NCBI GenBank assembly: GCA_964538515.1
Contig: CAZIEW010000013.1
Location: 1 to 64,000 of the forward strand
DNA: 64,000 nt
From: CALBZH01 sp964538515
GTDB taxonomy: Bacteria > Desulfobacterota > Syntrophobacteria > Syntrophobacterales > Syntrophobacteraceae
Reading direction: 5' to 3'
Of the stretch, positions 8,706 through 17,565 are shown piece after piece. Under the pieces are notes generated by a model, which saw nothing but the letters and a program-made list of their open reading frames with translations, had not been told where the DNA came from and did no database searches. Position numbers and translations under genes: made by a program. How positions within the stretch are numbered: position 1 is the first letter of the stretch; every line of letters begins with the position of its first letter.

Positions 8706-9419
8706 CTATTCCCGTTCGAAGGGAAATGTCAGTTGAGCGCCAAACCATCCAATCACGATTACCGTTGGGGCGAGCAGGAGAACGAGGGCGAGATATCCGG
8801 GGTTGACCCCGGCTGGCGACGTCAAGACCTCGGGCGATGCCGTGCGCCAGGTGAAAGCCGACAGGGCCAGGAGGAAGAGCACGATGGAGGCGCCGATTTT
8901 GATGTTCACCGGAAGCATGGGTTGGGCGAGATAGTTCACCCACCAGGTGAGCAAGCCGGTCAGGATGACGACGGGCAGGAAGAGGAGGCCCGCGCCCAGG
9001 CAGTGGAGCGCCGTGGTTTCGAAAGCGGCGTGGCCGGTGGCGAGGTAAAGGAGGCTGAACACCGGTGCAAAGAGCATGAAGACGATCGGGAAATGAACCG
9101 TCATGGGATGGGGATGACGCCGGAGCATGGGGACCCGCCTGAAGGCGGCCTCGAGGAAGGGAGGCAGTGAGAGGACCGAGTCCGAAGACTCCCTGAGGAT
9201 TCCAACTTGAGGGAACGCTTCCAGCTTCTCGATCCCGTGCGGGGCAGCCTGCAGGTCAGTGGTCAGGTCGCCCCCCGCCTGATGACGACGCATGTGGGAG
9301 CCGCCTTTCCACAGCTTGCTGCTCGACAGGTCGTAGACCTTGCCCTGATGGACAACATAGACGGGCTTCCCGTCCTTCCCGTCGAAAGCGGCTAACTCCT
9401 CCAAGCTGAATTCCTTCAT
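8706..9419 (-). CDS. cytochrome b5-like haem domain fused to DUF2231-like membrane domain
   Basis: 237 residues. Residues 1-65 resemble a cytochrome b5-type domain (YVVHQGKVYDLSSSKLWKGG, then HMRRHQAGGDLT and AAPHG, whose histidines fit the haem ligands). Residues 95-235 hold four hydrophobic segments beginning HPHPMTVHFPIVFM, typical of DUF2231. Probably an inner-membrane b-type haem protein in electron transfer; substrate unknown. It starts 22 bases after murI on the same strand, so the two are likely co-transcribed. Confidence 0.75.
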   Translation of the reverse strand: MKEFSLEELAAFDGKDGKPVYVVHQGKVYDLSSSKLWKGGSHMRRHQAGGDLTTDLQAAPHGIEKLEAFPQVGILRESSDSVLSLPPFLEAAFRRVPMLRRHPHPMTVHFPIVFMLFAPVFSLLYLATGHAAFETTALHCLGAGLLFLPVVILTGLLTWWVNYLAQPMLPVNIKIGASIVLFLLALSAFTWRTASPEVLTSPAGVNPGYLALVLLLAPTVIVIGWFGAQLTFPFERE

Positions 9420-9441
9420 GTATCCCCCTTCTGTCTGGCAC

Positions 9442-10251
9442 TTACCATTTGATGACGCGCACGTTGGAGAGTGTGCGCCCCAAAAACCGTTCGCCTATGG
9501 TCTGGAACCGCAGCGGCACGTCCGTGACGTAGAACGTGTAATCCGGCGGCGTGTCCTGCGTGTTGCTCAAGCGGCGCTCACTGAGCACCGACGCGGTCTG
9601 ATCCGCCATGGCTTCTGCCGAGTCAACGAGAACAATGCCCTCTCCGGCCACTTCCTGGAGAAGGGGCTTGAGCAGCGGATAGTGCGTGCAGCCGAGAACG
9701 ATCGCGTCCACGGGGTGACAGAGGATGTGCTTGAAATATTCTTGAGCCGTGAGCCGTGTCACGGGATGATCGAGCCATCCTTCTTCGACCAGCGGAACGA
9801 AAAGCGGGCAGGCTTGGGAAAAGATCCGGACCGATGGATCATAGCGGTGGATCGCACGGGCGTATGCGTTGCTGTTGATGGTTGCCGGTGTCCCGATCAC
9901 CGCCACGTAGCGCGCCCGCGTCACGATCGCGGCAGTGCGGGCACCCGCGTCGATCACGTCCAGAACGGGAACGTTGGACAGGTCGTCCACGACTTGGTGA
10001 GCGACAGCGGCCATGGTGTTGCATGCGATGATCAGGATCTTAACGCGCTGCTGAAGCAGAAACTCCGTGATCTGCCTCGCGTAGGACGCGATCGTCTCCA
10101 CGGACTTGACGCCATACGGCACTCGGGCGGTATCGCCGAAGTAAATGATGTTCTCGAATGGCAGCCGCTCCATGAGTGCTCGGACCACGGTGAGACCGCC
10201 CACCCCCGAATCGAAAACACCGATGGGGTCGTTCACATGACTAGCAACCAC
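9442..10251 (-). CDS. murI: glutamate racemase
   Basis: Makes D-glutamate for peptidoglycan. The 269-residue protein has the family signatures IGVFDSGVGGLTV, the first catalytic cysteine in IIACNTMAA and the second in VLGCTHYPLL, with EGWLDHP near the middle. The start is a GTG at 10251, with only a weak ribosome site; a second GTG at 10236 is possible. Downstream lies the cytochrome b5-like gene. Confidence 0.93.
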   Translation of the reverse strand: MVASHVNDPIGVFDSGVGGLTVVRALMERLPFENIIYFGDTARVPYGVKSVETIASYARQITEFLLQQRVKILIIACNTMAAVAHQVVDDLSNVPVLDVIDAGARTAAIVTRARYVAVIGTPATINSNAYARAIHRYDPSVRIFSQACPLFVPLVEEGWLDHPVTRLTAQEYFKHILCHPVDAIVLGCTHYPLLKPLLQEVAGEGIVLVDSAEAMADQTASVLSERRLSNTQDTPPDYTFYVTDVPLRFQTIGERFLGRTLSNVRVIKW

Positions 10252-10639
10252 TGCTTCACTCTATAGCAAAGGGTGACAGTCGTCTTTGAGCGCGCCGTGA
10301 CCCAGGGCTGACCTGAGGTCGGCGCCACGATAGGGAATGCTCGCAATCACCATGAACGTCATCCAGCCCCTCGCCCTGCTGACACCGTGGACTTGGAGGT
10401 CGGCAGAGGGGGCTGCGCGAAAGACAGCAGCCCAGGACGCATGAGCGTCCCATGCCGTGTTGGATCGCGTAGCCTTCAGGGTACTCGATCTTTCGGGAGG
10501 GCTCAAGTGCCGAACGGGTGAAACGGCAGTTCCGTGCGCTCGGGGCCGGCCACGGTTGTTGAGAAGTTACCCGGATCGAAAGCATGCTCGCTTTATCATT
10601 GCCCAAGTCATTCATTTTCTCTTATATTACGGAACGCCA

Positions 10640-10820
10640 TGGCTGGAGCAGGGGGGTGAGAGCTCCTCCGTCCGCTTAAGATGCCGGACACAGCCGTTAA
10701 AGGCAATTCAGAACAAATGTATCGGGGTTCGGAAGGGGATCGCTTAAGATCACTTCCGGAGGGTAATCCGTCGATGGTGGGGCCGCTATCGCAAGAACAG
10801 GTGCGAGTAGCGGCCTTTTT
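10640..10820 (+). promoter_or_regulatory. structured leader of nhaB, candidate ion-sensing riboswitch
   Basis: Upstream of nhaB lies a set of compact helices: GGAGC/GCTCC (10645-10649, 10662-10666), GTCCG/CGGAC (10670-10674, 10685-10689) and GGAAG..GATC/GATC..CTTCC (10731-10741, 10748-10757). The 10-mer CGCTTAAGAT occurs in the loop region of two of these hairpins (10673-10682 and 10741-10750), suggesting two related modules. An intrinsic terminator follows directly, before the coding region. This is the layout of a transcription-terminating riboswitch. I cannot assign a class from memory; sodium- or lithium-responsive riboswitches are the obvious ones to test given the nhaB target. Confidence 0.6.
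10781..10820 (+). terminator. intrinsic terminator in the nhaB leader
   Basis: GGCCGCTA (10781-10788) pairs with TAGCGGCC (10808-10815), extended by CGCA/TGCG, and is followed by five T. It lies about 120 bases before the nhaB start, so it would block nhaB transcription unless relieved. Confidence 0.85.
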
Positions 10821-10942
10821 GTTGGGCCGCCGCCTTCCGTTTGATTTGGGGGGAGCGGCCCTTTGTTTTGACGGACTATTGGTCAAGTCGAAGAAATCGC
10901 GCTCAGACGAAATGAATGATCTCCAATGAAAGGAGCACGGCA

Positions 10943-12556
10943 TTGCCACGAACGGTCGCACAAGCGCTCAGCAAGAACCTGTTGGGGAGCTCGCCAGACT
11001 GGTACAAATTGACCATAATTGGATTCTTGCTGGTCAACCCGGTGCTGCTCAACACCGTGGGACCCTTCATGACGGGTTGGGTCCTGATCGGACAATTCAT
11101 CTTCACCTTGGCGATGGCCCTGAAATGCTATCCTTTACCGGCAGGGGGGCTTCTCGCTGTTGAGGCGGTTGCCCTGGGGATGGCCAGTCCGGCCACAGTT
11201 TACCAGGAGACCCTTGCCAACTTTCCGGTGATCCTGCTGCTCATCTTCATGGTGGCGGGGATCTACTTCATGAAGGACATGCTTTCGTATGCCTTCACCA
11301 AAGTCCTGCTCAAGGTCCGCTCCAAACTTCTGCTTTCCCTGGTGTTTGTCTTGATGGGCGCTTTCCTCTCCGCGTTCTTGGATGCATTGACCGTTACGGC
11401 GGTGATCATTACCGTGGCCTATGGCTTCTACGACGTCTACCATCGCTACGCCTCAGGCGGACATGGGCCGCAGGAGATCTGCGAGATCTACGATGAGTGC
11501 CAGGATTACCTGAAGGAGTTTCGTGGGTTTCTGCGCAATCTGATGATGCACGGCGCCGTGGGCACCGCCCTGGGCGGGGTGTGTACGCTCGTCGGCGAGC
11601 CTCAGAACTTGCTCATCGGTAGCGTCATGGGGTGGCATTTCAGTGATTTCTTCATCAAGGTCGCTCCGGTGTCCTTGCCCGTGCTGGGAGTTGGCCTGCT
11701 GACCACCATCGTGGTGGAGAAGTTCAGACTCTTCGGATATGGCTGCCAACTTCCCCGATCGGTGCACAAACTGCTGGAAGAAAAAGACCAGGAGCGGGAA
11801 GCGAGCACAAGCAAAAAACAGTGGGCCGCCATCTTCATTCAGGGCTGCGCCGGGGTCTATCTCATCTTTGCTCTGGCCTTTCATATCGCCGAAGTGGGGA
11901 TCATCGGTCTGTCCGTGATCATTGCGCTGACGGCATTGAACGGCATCACGGAGGAGCATCGCATCGGCAGGGCGTTTGAAGAGGCTCTGCCGTTTACTGC
12001 GCTGCTGGTGGTCTTCTTCGCCATAGTGGCTGTGATCCACGAGCAGCACTTGTTCGCTCCGGTCATCCAATACGTGCTCAGTCTCACCGGCAGAACCCAA
12101 TTGGGGGCCTACTATCTGGCCAACGGTCTGCTCTCCATGATCAGTGACAACGTCTTTGTGGCCACGGTGTACATCAGCGAGACCAAGTTGCACTTCGTTC
12201 AGCTCCTGGGTCAGATCCCCGGGATCGACCAGAGCGGAGAGCAGCTCATGACCATGCTCACCAACCCGAGCACCAGCCGGGCCGAGGTCCTTGCCACCCT
12301 GCCTCCCGAAGCGGCCGCCAGGGCAGGATCGCTGATGCAGCAGTTCGACAGTCTGGCCGTGGCCATCAATACCGGGACGAACATCCCCAGCGTGGCCACC
12401 CCAAACGGCCAAGCCGCATTCCTCTTCCTGCTCACCTCGGCCCTCGCGCCGGTGATTCGCCTTTCGTATGGAAGAATGTTCGTGCAAGCCTTGCCTTACA
12501 CCATCACCATGACGTTGAGCGGGCTCGGCGCGACCTTGATGAGCTTCGGGCGCTGA
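10943..12556 (+). CDS. nhaB: Na+/H+ antiporter NhaB
   Basis: Inner-membrane sodium/proton antiporter. The sequence closely follows E. coli NhaB: LGSSPDWYKL at the N-terminus, FIFTLAMALKCYPL, FLSAFLDALTVTAV, GGVCTLVGEPQNLLIG, SDNVFVATVYI and INTGTNIPSVATPNGQAA near the end. About 12 hydrophobic segments are visible. I chose the TTG at 10943 because AAAGGAG lies seven bases upstream and the N-terminus then aligns with E. coli NhaB; an in-frame ATG at 10916 has no good ribosome site. The structured leader and terminator upstream imply conditional expression. Confidence 0.94.
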   Translation: MPRTVAQALSKNLLGSSPDWYKLTIIGFLLVNPVLLNTVGPFMTGWVLIGQFIFTLAMALKCYPLPAGGLLAVEAVALGMASPATVYQETLANFPVILLLIFMVAGIYFMKDMLSYAFTKVLLKVRSKLLLSLVFVLMGAFLSAFLDALTVTAVIITVAYGFYDVYHRYASGGHGPQEICEIYDECQDYLKEFRGFLRNLMMHGAVGTALGGVCTLVGEPQNLLIGSVMGWHFSDFFIKVAPVSLPVLGVGLLTTIVVEKFRLFGYGCQLPRSVHKLLEEKDQEREASTSKKQWAAIFIQGCAGVYLIFALAFHIAEVGIIGLSVIIALTALNGITEEHRIGRAFEEALPFTALLVVFFAIVAVIHEQHLFAPVIQYVLSLTGRTQLGAYYLANGLLSMISDNVFVATVYISETKLHFVQLLGQIPGIDQSGEQLMTMLTNPSTSRAEVLATLPPEAAARAGSLMQQFDSLAVAINTGTNIPSVATPNGQAAFLFLLTSALAPVIRLSYGRMFVQALPYTITMTLSGLGATLMSFGR

Positions 12557-12714
12557 ATGAGGCTGCGGAGCGCAATCGATTTTTTGGATGATGCTCTTGC
12601 CATGTCGCATCCAATGGTTTATATGGCTCGACCCCACGCCGGCCGCAGGGATGTCCCTGTGGCTTTTCATTTTCGGCAGGGAGCAGATCAAGCAGGACAA
12701 ATTTGGAGAATTGA

Positions 12715-13269
12715 ATGGCGAACGCAAGTGAATTCACACTCTACAGTGGCGGCCTCAAGGGCTCCGAAGTCGAATTCGGGATCCTGGCTGAAAAATGGGG
12801 GGTCAGGGAAGTGACCTTTTCCTATGAGGGGCATAAGCCCTCCCGCGACCGAGGGCTCGTCATGTTGAGCCCGGAAGAAATGAAGCGGGGCGATATCAGC
12901 ATGGAGATCGTCTGCATGAGCATGAAGCGGACCTATTCCAACACGGAGACCATCCGGAAAGTCATGCAGATGATTTTCCACATGGTGAACAACGGATTCC
13001 AGGTGTTTGCGGTGGGCTGGATTGAGAAAAACAATACGGTGAGGGGGGGAACCGGATGGAGTGTTGAATTGGCGAAGCTGTTCGGCCGCCCTTTGAGTGT
13101 GTTCGATCAAAACCGGAATCGATGGTTTACCTGGCAGGACAATTCCTGGGTGGAGAGTCTGCCGGCCATCGAGCACAAGACATTCGTGGGTACGGGGACC
13201 CGACACCTCAGTGAGGAAGGGCGACGGGCACTCCATGACTTGTTTCAACGCTCATTCACTTCGGAGTAA
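12715..13269 (+). CDS. conserved Rossmann-like (SLOG-type) hypothetical protein
   Basis: 184 residues. YSGGLKGSEVEFGILAEKWG followed by TFSYEGH, a central MKRTYSNTETIRKV helix and GGTGWSVELAKLFGRPLSVFDQ resemble proteins related to the SLOG/LOG nucleotide-binding fold: a glycine-rich N-terminal loop and a conserved GGTGW motif. The ligand is unknown. ATG 12715 has TTGGAG upstream. It follows nhaB by 158 bases with nothing recognised between, and a strongly structured non-coding stretch follows. Confidence 0.6.
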   Translation: MANASEFTLYSGGLKGSEVEFGILAEKWGVREVTFSYEGHKPSRDRGLVMLSPEEMKRGDISMEIVCMSMKRTYSNTETIRKVMQMIFHMVNNGFQVFAVGWIEKNNTVRGGTGWSVELAKLFGRPLSVFDQNRNRWFTWQDNSWVESLPAIEHKTFVGTGTRHLSEEGRRALHDLFQRSFTSE

Positions 13270-13330
13270 GATGATTCCTACAGCAAGACACCCATCGGAG
13301 CATGAGCCCCCATGGGCACGCGTGATTGCT

Positions 13331-13520
13331 CCCGGGAGGGCTCCCGGGTATACAACGGGCAACCAATGAGCACCCGGTCGATCACAATGGTAGCGCCGCC
13401 TTTGATGGCGGCGAGGCAGTACGGGCCAACCGTGCTTGGCGTCGTATACGCCGCCGAGGAAGGCAGCGCTACCGAAACGGGCTCAGGGTGCGGGTGGATA
13501 AGCTCTTGTTGCCACGCACC
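13331..13520. other. strongly folded non-coding stretch
   Basis: Nested inverted repeats: CCCGGG/CCCGGG (13331-13336, 13343-13348); a long-range helix GGTAGCGC (13389-13396) with GCGCTACC (13466-13473) enclosing GCCGCC/GGCGGC (13395-13400, 13407-13412); and GGTGC..GTGG/CCAC..GCACC (13487-13497, 13512-13520). The frames here look non-coding. It could be a structured RNA or the remnant of a palindromic element. I do not recognise the family. The rest of 13270-13817 shows nothing clear. Confidence 0.45.
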
Positions 13521-13817
13521 TTATGCCGTGGGACTCTTAAGGCTCGACATTTCCGGGGGTGTGCTCAGTGCCCGGACAAGCTCAACCCCTGCCGATTTTT
13601 GTCGCGAATGCGGCCACGGCCCCCGGGCAGTTACCAAGCTTGTAAGATCGGAAGCGCTCAAGGCTCATCATCCAATCCGCAAGTCTTTTAGCAGAAGATC
13701 ATCCCCTCATCGGAATATCCTTGCAGAGTCCCCGAAGCCTCAATTAGATTTGTGAATCGCTTGGCGAGCGGTCAAAGTGCTGCTTCTTTTCGAAACCTTA
13801 TCCCGGATGACGATACG

Positions 13818-15167
13818 ATGAACCCTATCTGCATTGTCGACGATGAGCCTTCCATTTGCTCTTCCATAGCGAGCATTTTAAAAGACGATGGGTATCAGAC
13901 CATCGTCTTCCCTGATGCGGAGAGCTTCTGGGAGAGGCTCGATACAATCGAGCCGTCTCTGGCTCTGTTGGATATCTGGCTCCCGGGCGTGGACGGTGTG
14001 GAGCTCCTGAAACGTCTTCATGGCCGATTCCCTGCGCTCCCCATCATCATGATGAGCGGACATGCCGGCATCGAGGCGGCAGTGGCCGCAATAAAGGCCG
14101 GTGCTTACGATTTTTTGGAAAAGCCCCTGCATCTGGAGGTCTTGCTCGACAAGGTCAAGTCCGCCCTCGAACAGCGACCGTCCAGGAGCGGAGGGATCTT
14201 GCCGGCCAAGAGGAAGCTTGAGCCTGTCCGTGCAGACCATGGGATGACTCCCGACATGGTGGAAGTGGTGGATTCCCCCGAGCCACAACGCACACTCCAG
14301 GGCAATGTGGTCCTTAACGGGATAGGGCTCCTGAGCGGCCGAAACAAAGGGATCATTCTGAGCCCGCTTGGGATCAACGAAGGGATCGTCTTTCAGACAC
14401 TGGACGGCCAAGCCATCCGTGGACATGTCACCTCCCTCAGGAATTTTTCCAAGCCGCTTTCATCGAAGACCTTCTCGGCCAACTCCACTACCCTGGACAA
14501 CGGCAGGCATCAGGTTCGCACGGTTGAGCACCTGATGGCTGTCCTTCACATGGTCGGGATAACCAATGCGCTCATCAAAGTCGACGACGAGATCCCGAAC
14601 GTTGACGGCTCAGCCAAGGACTTCTGCGAGCTGATCGCCCAGGCAGGGATCGAGGAGCAGCCGGCCTTTCGCAGGGTGGCTGTCATCCGTCGGAAGCTCG
14701 GAGTGGGGACGGAGGAGAAGCATGAGAAGCATCTTTATGCGGAGCCTTTTGAAGGGTTCGAAATCTCGATGAGGGTCGACTATCCACCCCCCATAGGCGA
14801 GCAGACCTTCACCTTCAATCCGGAGTACGTAAGCTTTGAAAAAGAGATCGCCCCTGCTCGTTCATTCAACACCTTCGAGAATATTGAAATGGCACAGAAG
14901 CTTGGAAAGGTTGGGGGCGGGTATCTCCATTCCCACATCATCATTTATGACGGCAAGGTCATCAATACAGATCTTCGCTATCCCGACGAGTTCGTGCGCC
15001 ACAAGATCCTGGACCTGATCGGAGACCTCTACCTCCTCGGCTTCCCCATCCGAGGGCGCATCAGCGCCAACATGACTTCTCACGGCTACAATCAGGCCCT
15101 GGTCGAGCGCCTGTATCGGGCGATCCAGACCAGTCCGGGAAATCGGCCATGGGCGAATCGAGTGTGA
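13818..15167 (+). CDS. response-regulator receiver domain fused to LpxC deacetylase
   Basis: 449 residues. Residues 1-118 are a CheY-like receiver: IVDDEPS acidic pocket, phosphoacceptor D52 in LLDIWLPG, MSG at 79-81 and K102 in EKPLH. After a linker, residues 156-440 are UDP-3-O-acyl-N-acetylglucosamine deacetylase (lipid A synthesis): VEHLM with zinc ligand H238, RHKILDLIGDL with H395 and D399, and SHGYNQALV with the catalytic-type histidine H422. The zinc and catalytic residues all appear present, so the enzyme is probably active. The fusion implies deacetylase activity tuned by phosphorylation. A separate housekeeping lpxC may exist elsewhere. No sensor kinase gene is adjacent. Confidence 0.9.
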   Translation: MNPICIVDDEPSICSSIASILKDDGYQTIVFPDAESFWERLDTIEPSLALLDIWLPGVDGVELLKRLHGRFPALPIIMMSGHAGIEAAVAAIKAGAYDFLEKPLHLEVLLDKVKSALEQRPSRSGGILPAKRKLEPVRADHGMTPDMVEVVDSPEPQRTLQGNVVLNGIGLLSGRNKGIILSPLGINEGIVFQTLDGQAIRGHVTSLRNFSKPLSSKTFSANSTTLDNGRHQVRTVEHLMAVLHMVGITNALIKVDDEIPNVDGSAKDFCELIAQAGIEEQPAFRRVAVIRRKLGVGTEEKHEKHLYAEPFEGFEISMRVDYPPPIGEQTFTFNPEYVSFEKEIAPARSFNTFENIEMAQKLGKVGGGYLHSHIIIYDGKVINTDLRYPDEFVRHKILDLIGDLYLLGFPIRGRISANMTSHGYNQALVERLYRAIQTSPGNRPWANRV

Positions 15168-15190
15168 GCCGTGCCGGGGGGGAGGAAGCG

Positions 15191-16249
15191 TCACGTTTCC
15201 GGGTCGGGAGTCCGGCGGGTGACACCGTTCAAGAAGGGCTGCTTGACGCGCACGGCCTTGACTCCCTCGAGCATCTCTTTGATGCCGCCGATGGCGCTGA
15301 GGACTCCGGTGGCTTCGTAGGGAAGGTAGATGATCTTGTTGTCTTTGCCCGAGACCATGTCCTTCAGTGTTTCAAGGTAGCGGACGGCAATCAGGTAGTT
15401 TGAGGGATCGCCACCGCTCGCTGCAATGGACTCGGTGATCATCCGGATGGCCTCGGCCTCCGCTTCGGCCACCTTGACCCGCGCTTCCGCCTCGCCCTGG
15501 GCGACCAGGATCCTCGCCTGTTTGATCCCCTCCGCCTTGTTGATTTCCGCGGCTCGCGCGCCCTCCGCTTCAAGAATGCTCGCTTGCTTCAACCCCTCGG
15601 CCTCCAGGATGGCCGCCCGCCGATCGCGCTCGGCCCGCATCTGCTTTTCCATGGCGTCACGGATCTCCGGAGGCGGGCTGATGTCCTGGAGCTCCACGCG
15701 GTTGACCTTGACGCCCCATTTGTCGCTGGCCTCGTCGAGAATCGCCCGGAGCTTGCTGTTGATCGTGTCGCGTGAGGTCAGCGTCTCATCCAGGTCGAGC
15801 TCGCCGATGACGTTCCGGAGGGTGGTCTGGGTCAGCTTTTCAATGGCGTCCGGAAGGTTGGCGATTTCATAGACGGCACGCACGGGGTCGACGATCTGAA
15901 AGTACAGGAGGGCGTTGATCTCCGTCACCACGTTGTCCCGCGTGATGACGCTCTGCTTGGGGAAATCATACACCGTTTCCCGCAGGTCGATCCGTTTGAC
16001 CGTGTCCTTGCGAACGATCGGTCTCCCGTCCGGTCCCGTTTGCACGAACCGCCACTCGATTTGGCGCGGCTTGTCGAAGACAGGCCAGAGAATGTTGATG
16101 CCGGAAGCGAGGGTGCGGTGGTACTTGCCGAGACGCTCGATCACCATGGTCTCGGATTGCTGGATGATCAAAAAACCCTTGACGGCAAAGAAGATCACGA
16201 ACACGACCAAAGCGAGCAGAATGAGCAGAATCCCGATTTGGGCCCCCAT
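15191..16249 (-). CDS. SPFH/band 7 (stomatin-like, QmcA-type) membrane protein
   Basis: 352 residues: one N-terminal membrane helix, then a band 7 domain (QSETMVIERLGKYHRTLASG through PPPEIRDAMEKQMRAERDRR) and an alanine/glutamate-rich coiled coil of repeated EAEG units (about 220-290). Such proteins form oligomeric scaffolds in membrane microdomains and are paired with NfeD, as here (gene upstream at 16708). Start ATG 16249 has GGAGGAAT upstream. Confidence 0.9.
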   Translation of the reverse strand: MGAQIGILLILLALVVFVIFFAVKGFLIIQQSETMVIERLGKYHRTLASGINILWPVFDKPRQIEWRFVQTGPDGRPIVRKDTVKRIDLRETVYDFPKQSVITRDNVVTEINALLYFQIVDPVRAVYEIANLPDAIEKLTQTTLRNVIGELDLDETLTSRDTINSKLRAILDEASDKWGVKVNRVELQDISPPPEIRDAMEKQMRAERDRRAAILEAEGLKQASILEAEGARAAEINKAEGIKQARILVAQGEAEARVKVAEAEAEAIRMITESIAASGGDPSNYLIAVRYLETLKDMVSGKDNKIIYLPYEATGVLSAIGGIKEMLEGVKAVRVKQPFLNGVTRRTPDPET

Positions 16250-16267
16250 GGATTCCTCCGCGATTCA

Positions 16268-16708
16268 TCATGCCTTGCGTACGTAAAGAGTTGTGCCTTC
16301 GATGCGCAGAACCTCGACGGACGCGCCTGGCTCGATCACGCCGTCTTCGGTATTCACGGCACGCCAATCGTCACCTCCCACGATCACGCGTCCTGATGGC
16401 AAGGTAGGCTCAACCGTAACGACCACTCGACCGACCTTGCCGATCAATGCGTCCACGTTCGTCCTGGCATGCTCGGAAGTGCGGTGCATGAATTTCTGAA
16501 AAAAGGGACGTACTCCTCCGTACGAGCCCAGCGTTCCAAGAATGAAGCCAACGAGCTGCCCTTTGAGCTCGAAGCTCAATCCGGCGCTCATTGCCGAAAC
16601 GAGACAGCCAAGGCCGAGGCAGGCCAGCAAAAAGGTCGGGGCAAAAATCTCCCCGATGAAGAGAAAGATCGCAACGATCACCCAAAGGTGCCAAGCAGAT
16701 AGGTCCAT
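16268..16708 (-). CDS. NfeD family membrane protein
   Basis: 146 residues: three hydrophobic segments (1-80) and a C-terminal OB-fold of the short NfeD type (IGKVGRVVVTVEPTLPSGRVIVGGDDW). It lacks the ClpP-like protease domain of long NfeD. The stomatin-like gene follows after 18 bases, the standard partner arrangement. Confidence 0.87.
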   Translation of the reverse strand: MDLSAWHLWVIVAIFLFIGEIFAPTFLLACLGLGCLVSAMSAGLSFELKGQLVGFILGTLGSYGGVRPFFQKFMHRTSEHARTNVDALIGKVGRVVVTVEPTLPSGRVIVGGDDWRAVNTEDGVIEPGASVEVLRIEGTTLYVRKA

Positions 16709-16817
16709 GAGCGGGTTCCATCACGACAGGACGGGAGTGGCGGGTGGACCCGAAGCCGTCCTGTCGTTAAGCCCCGTCGCCCGATTGTGTCGGCCACAGG
16801 GCAAGCGTAACGTAGCT

Positions 16818-17501
16818 CTATTTGTCTTCCGGCTTTTCCGGCTTCTCGAGCGCCCACTGCATGGGATTCAGGAGCTCGAAGCCCATCGCTTCCAGCTTTC
16901 GCTTCACATGGGCCACATTATTGGTGAGAAGGTAAGGGAAAACCGCGCGCTTCCCTTCATCCCAGTGGCGCGCCACCAGGATGCTGCCAAAGGGAATCCG
17001 CTCCTCGCTGATGGCGTCAACAATGCGCTTCATCTGTCCCAACTTGTTTTCCACAACGAGGCAGAGCAGCGTTCCGGGCTCCCGGAGTCCGAGGACCGTG
17101 ATAAAGGCCCGCATGAGGTCTCGGGTCGAAATGATCCCCACGATTTTTCGATTGTCATCCACGACCGGGATTGCGCCGACGGGCATCCGCTCCATGAGCA
17201 GCAGCACATCTTCCAAGGTGTTGGACGGGGAGACCGAAACCGGGTTTCGCGTCATGATCTCTCCCACCTTCAGCGACAAAATCCGCTCACGCTCCCGGGC
17301 CGTCTCTTCGTTGTCCATAACGCCCGACGGGAGAGCGCTCCGTATATCGCGGTCCGTTACGACGCCGATGAGTCTCCTGGCATCATCCACCACAGGCAGA
17401 TGATGGATGCGGTGCTTTTCGAGGGTTGCCTTCGCTTCGAGGACGGTGGCGTCTTCGAGGATGGTGATCACGTCTCTGGTCATCGATCGATCTACGAACA
17501 T
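16818..17501 (-). CDS. CBS-pair protein, AcuB-like
   Basis: 227 residues. Two CBS motifs (MFVDRSMTRDVITILEDATV and VGEIMTRNPVSVSPSNTLED) fill residues 1-140; the remainder (GTLLCLVVENKLGQMKRIVDAISEE) looks like an ACT-type ligand-binding domain. This is the AcuB layout, and the histone-deacetylase-like AcuC homologue lies directly upstream on the same strand, supporting a link to control of acetyl-CoA synthetase acetylation. Start ATG 17501 has GGAGGAGGGG upstream. Confidence 0.82.
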   Translation of the reverse strand: MFVDRSMTRDVITILEDATVLEAKATLEKHRIHHLPVVDDARRLIGVVTDRDIRSALPSGVMDNEETARERERILSLKVGEIMTRNPVSVSPSNTLEDVLLLMERMPVGAIPVVDDNRKIVGIISTRDLMRAFITVLGLREPGTLLCLVVENKLGQMKRIVDAISEERIPFGSILVARHWDEGKRAVFPYLLTNNVAHVKRKLEAMGFELLNPMQWALEKPEKPEDK

Positions 17502-17565
17502 CGTTCCCCTCCTCCTGAGCGTCGAGCGCGTTGTTCGGTGGAATGGCGGGCGGCGCGTCTAACGG

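Noticed and set aside
11453..12727. 424-codon minus-strand open frame
   Set aside because: Antisense to nhaB, histidine/glutamine-rich artefact.
13312..13755. 147-codon frame over the structured stretch
   Set aside because: Composition is erratic, there is no good ribosome site and the DNA is dominated by inverted repeats.
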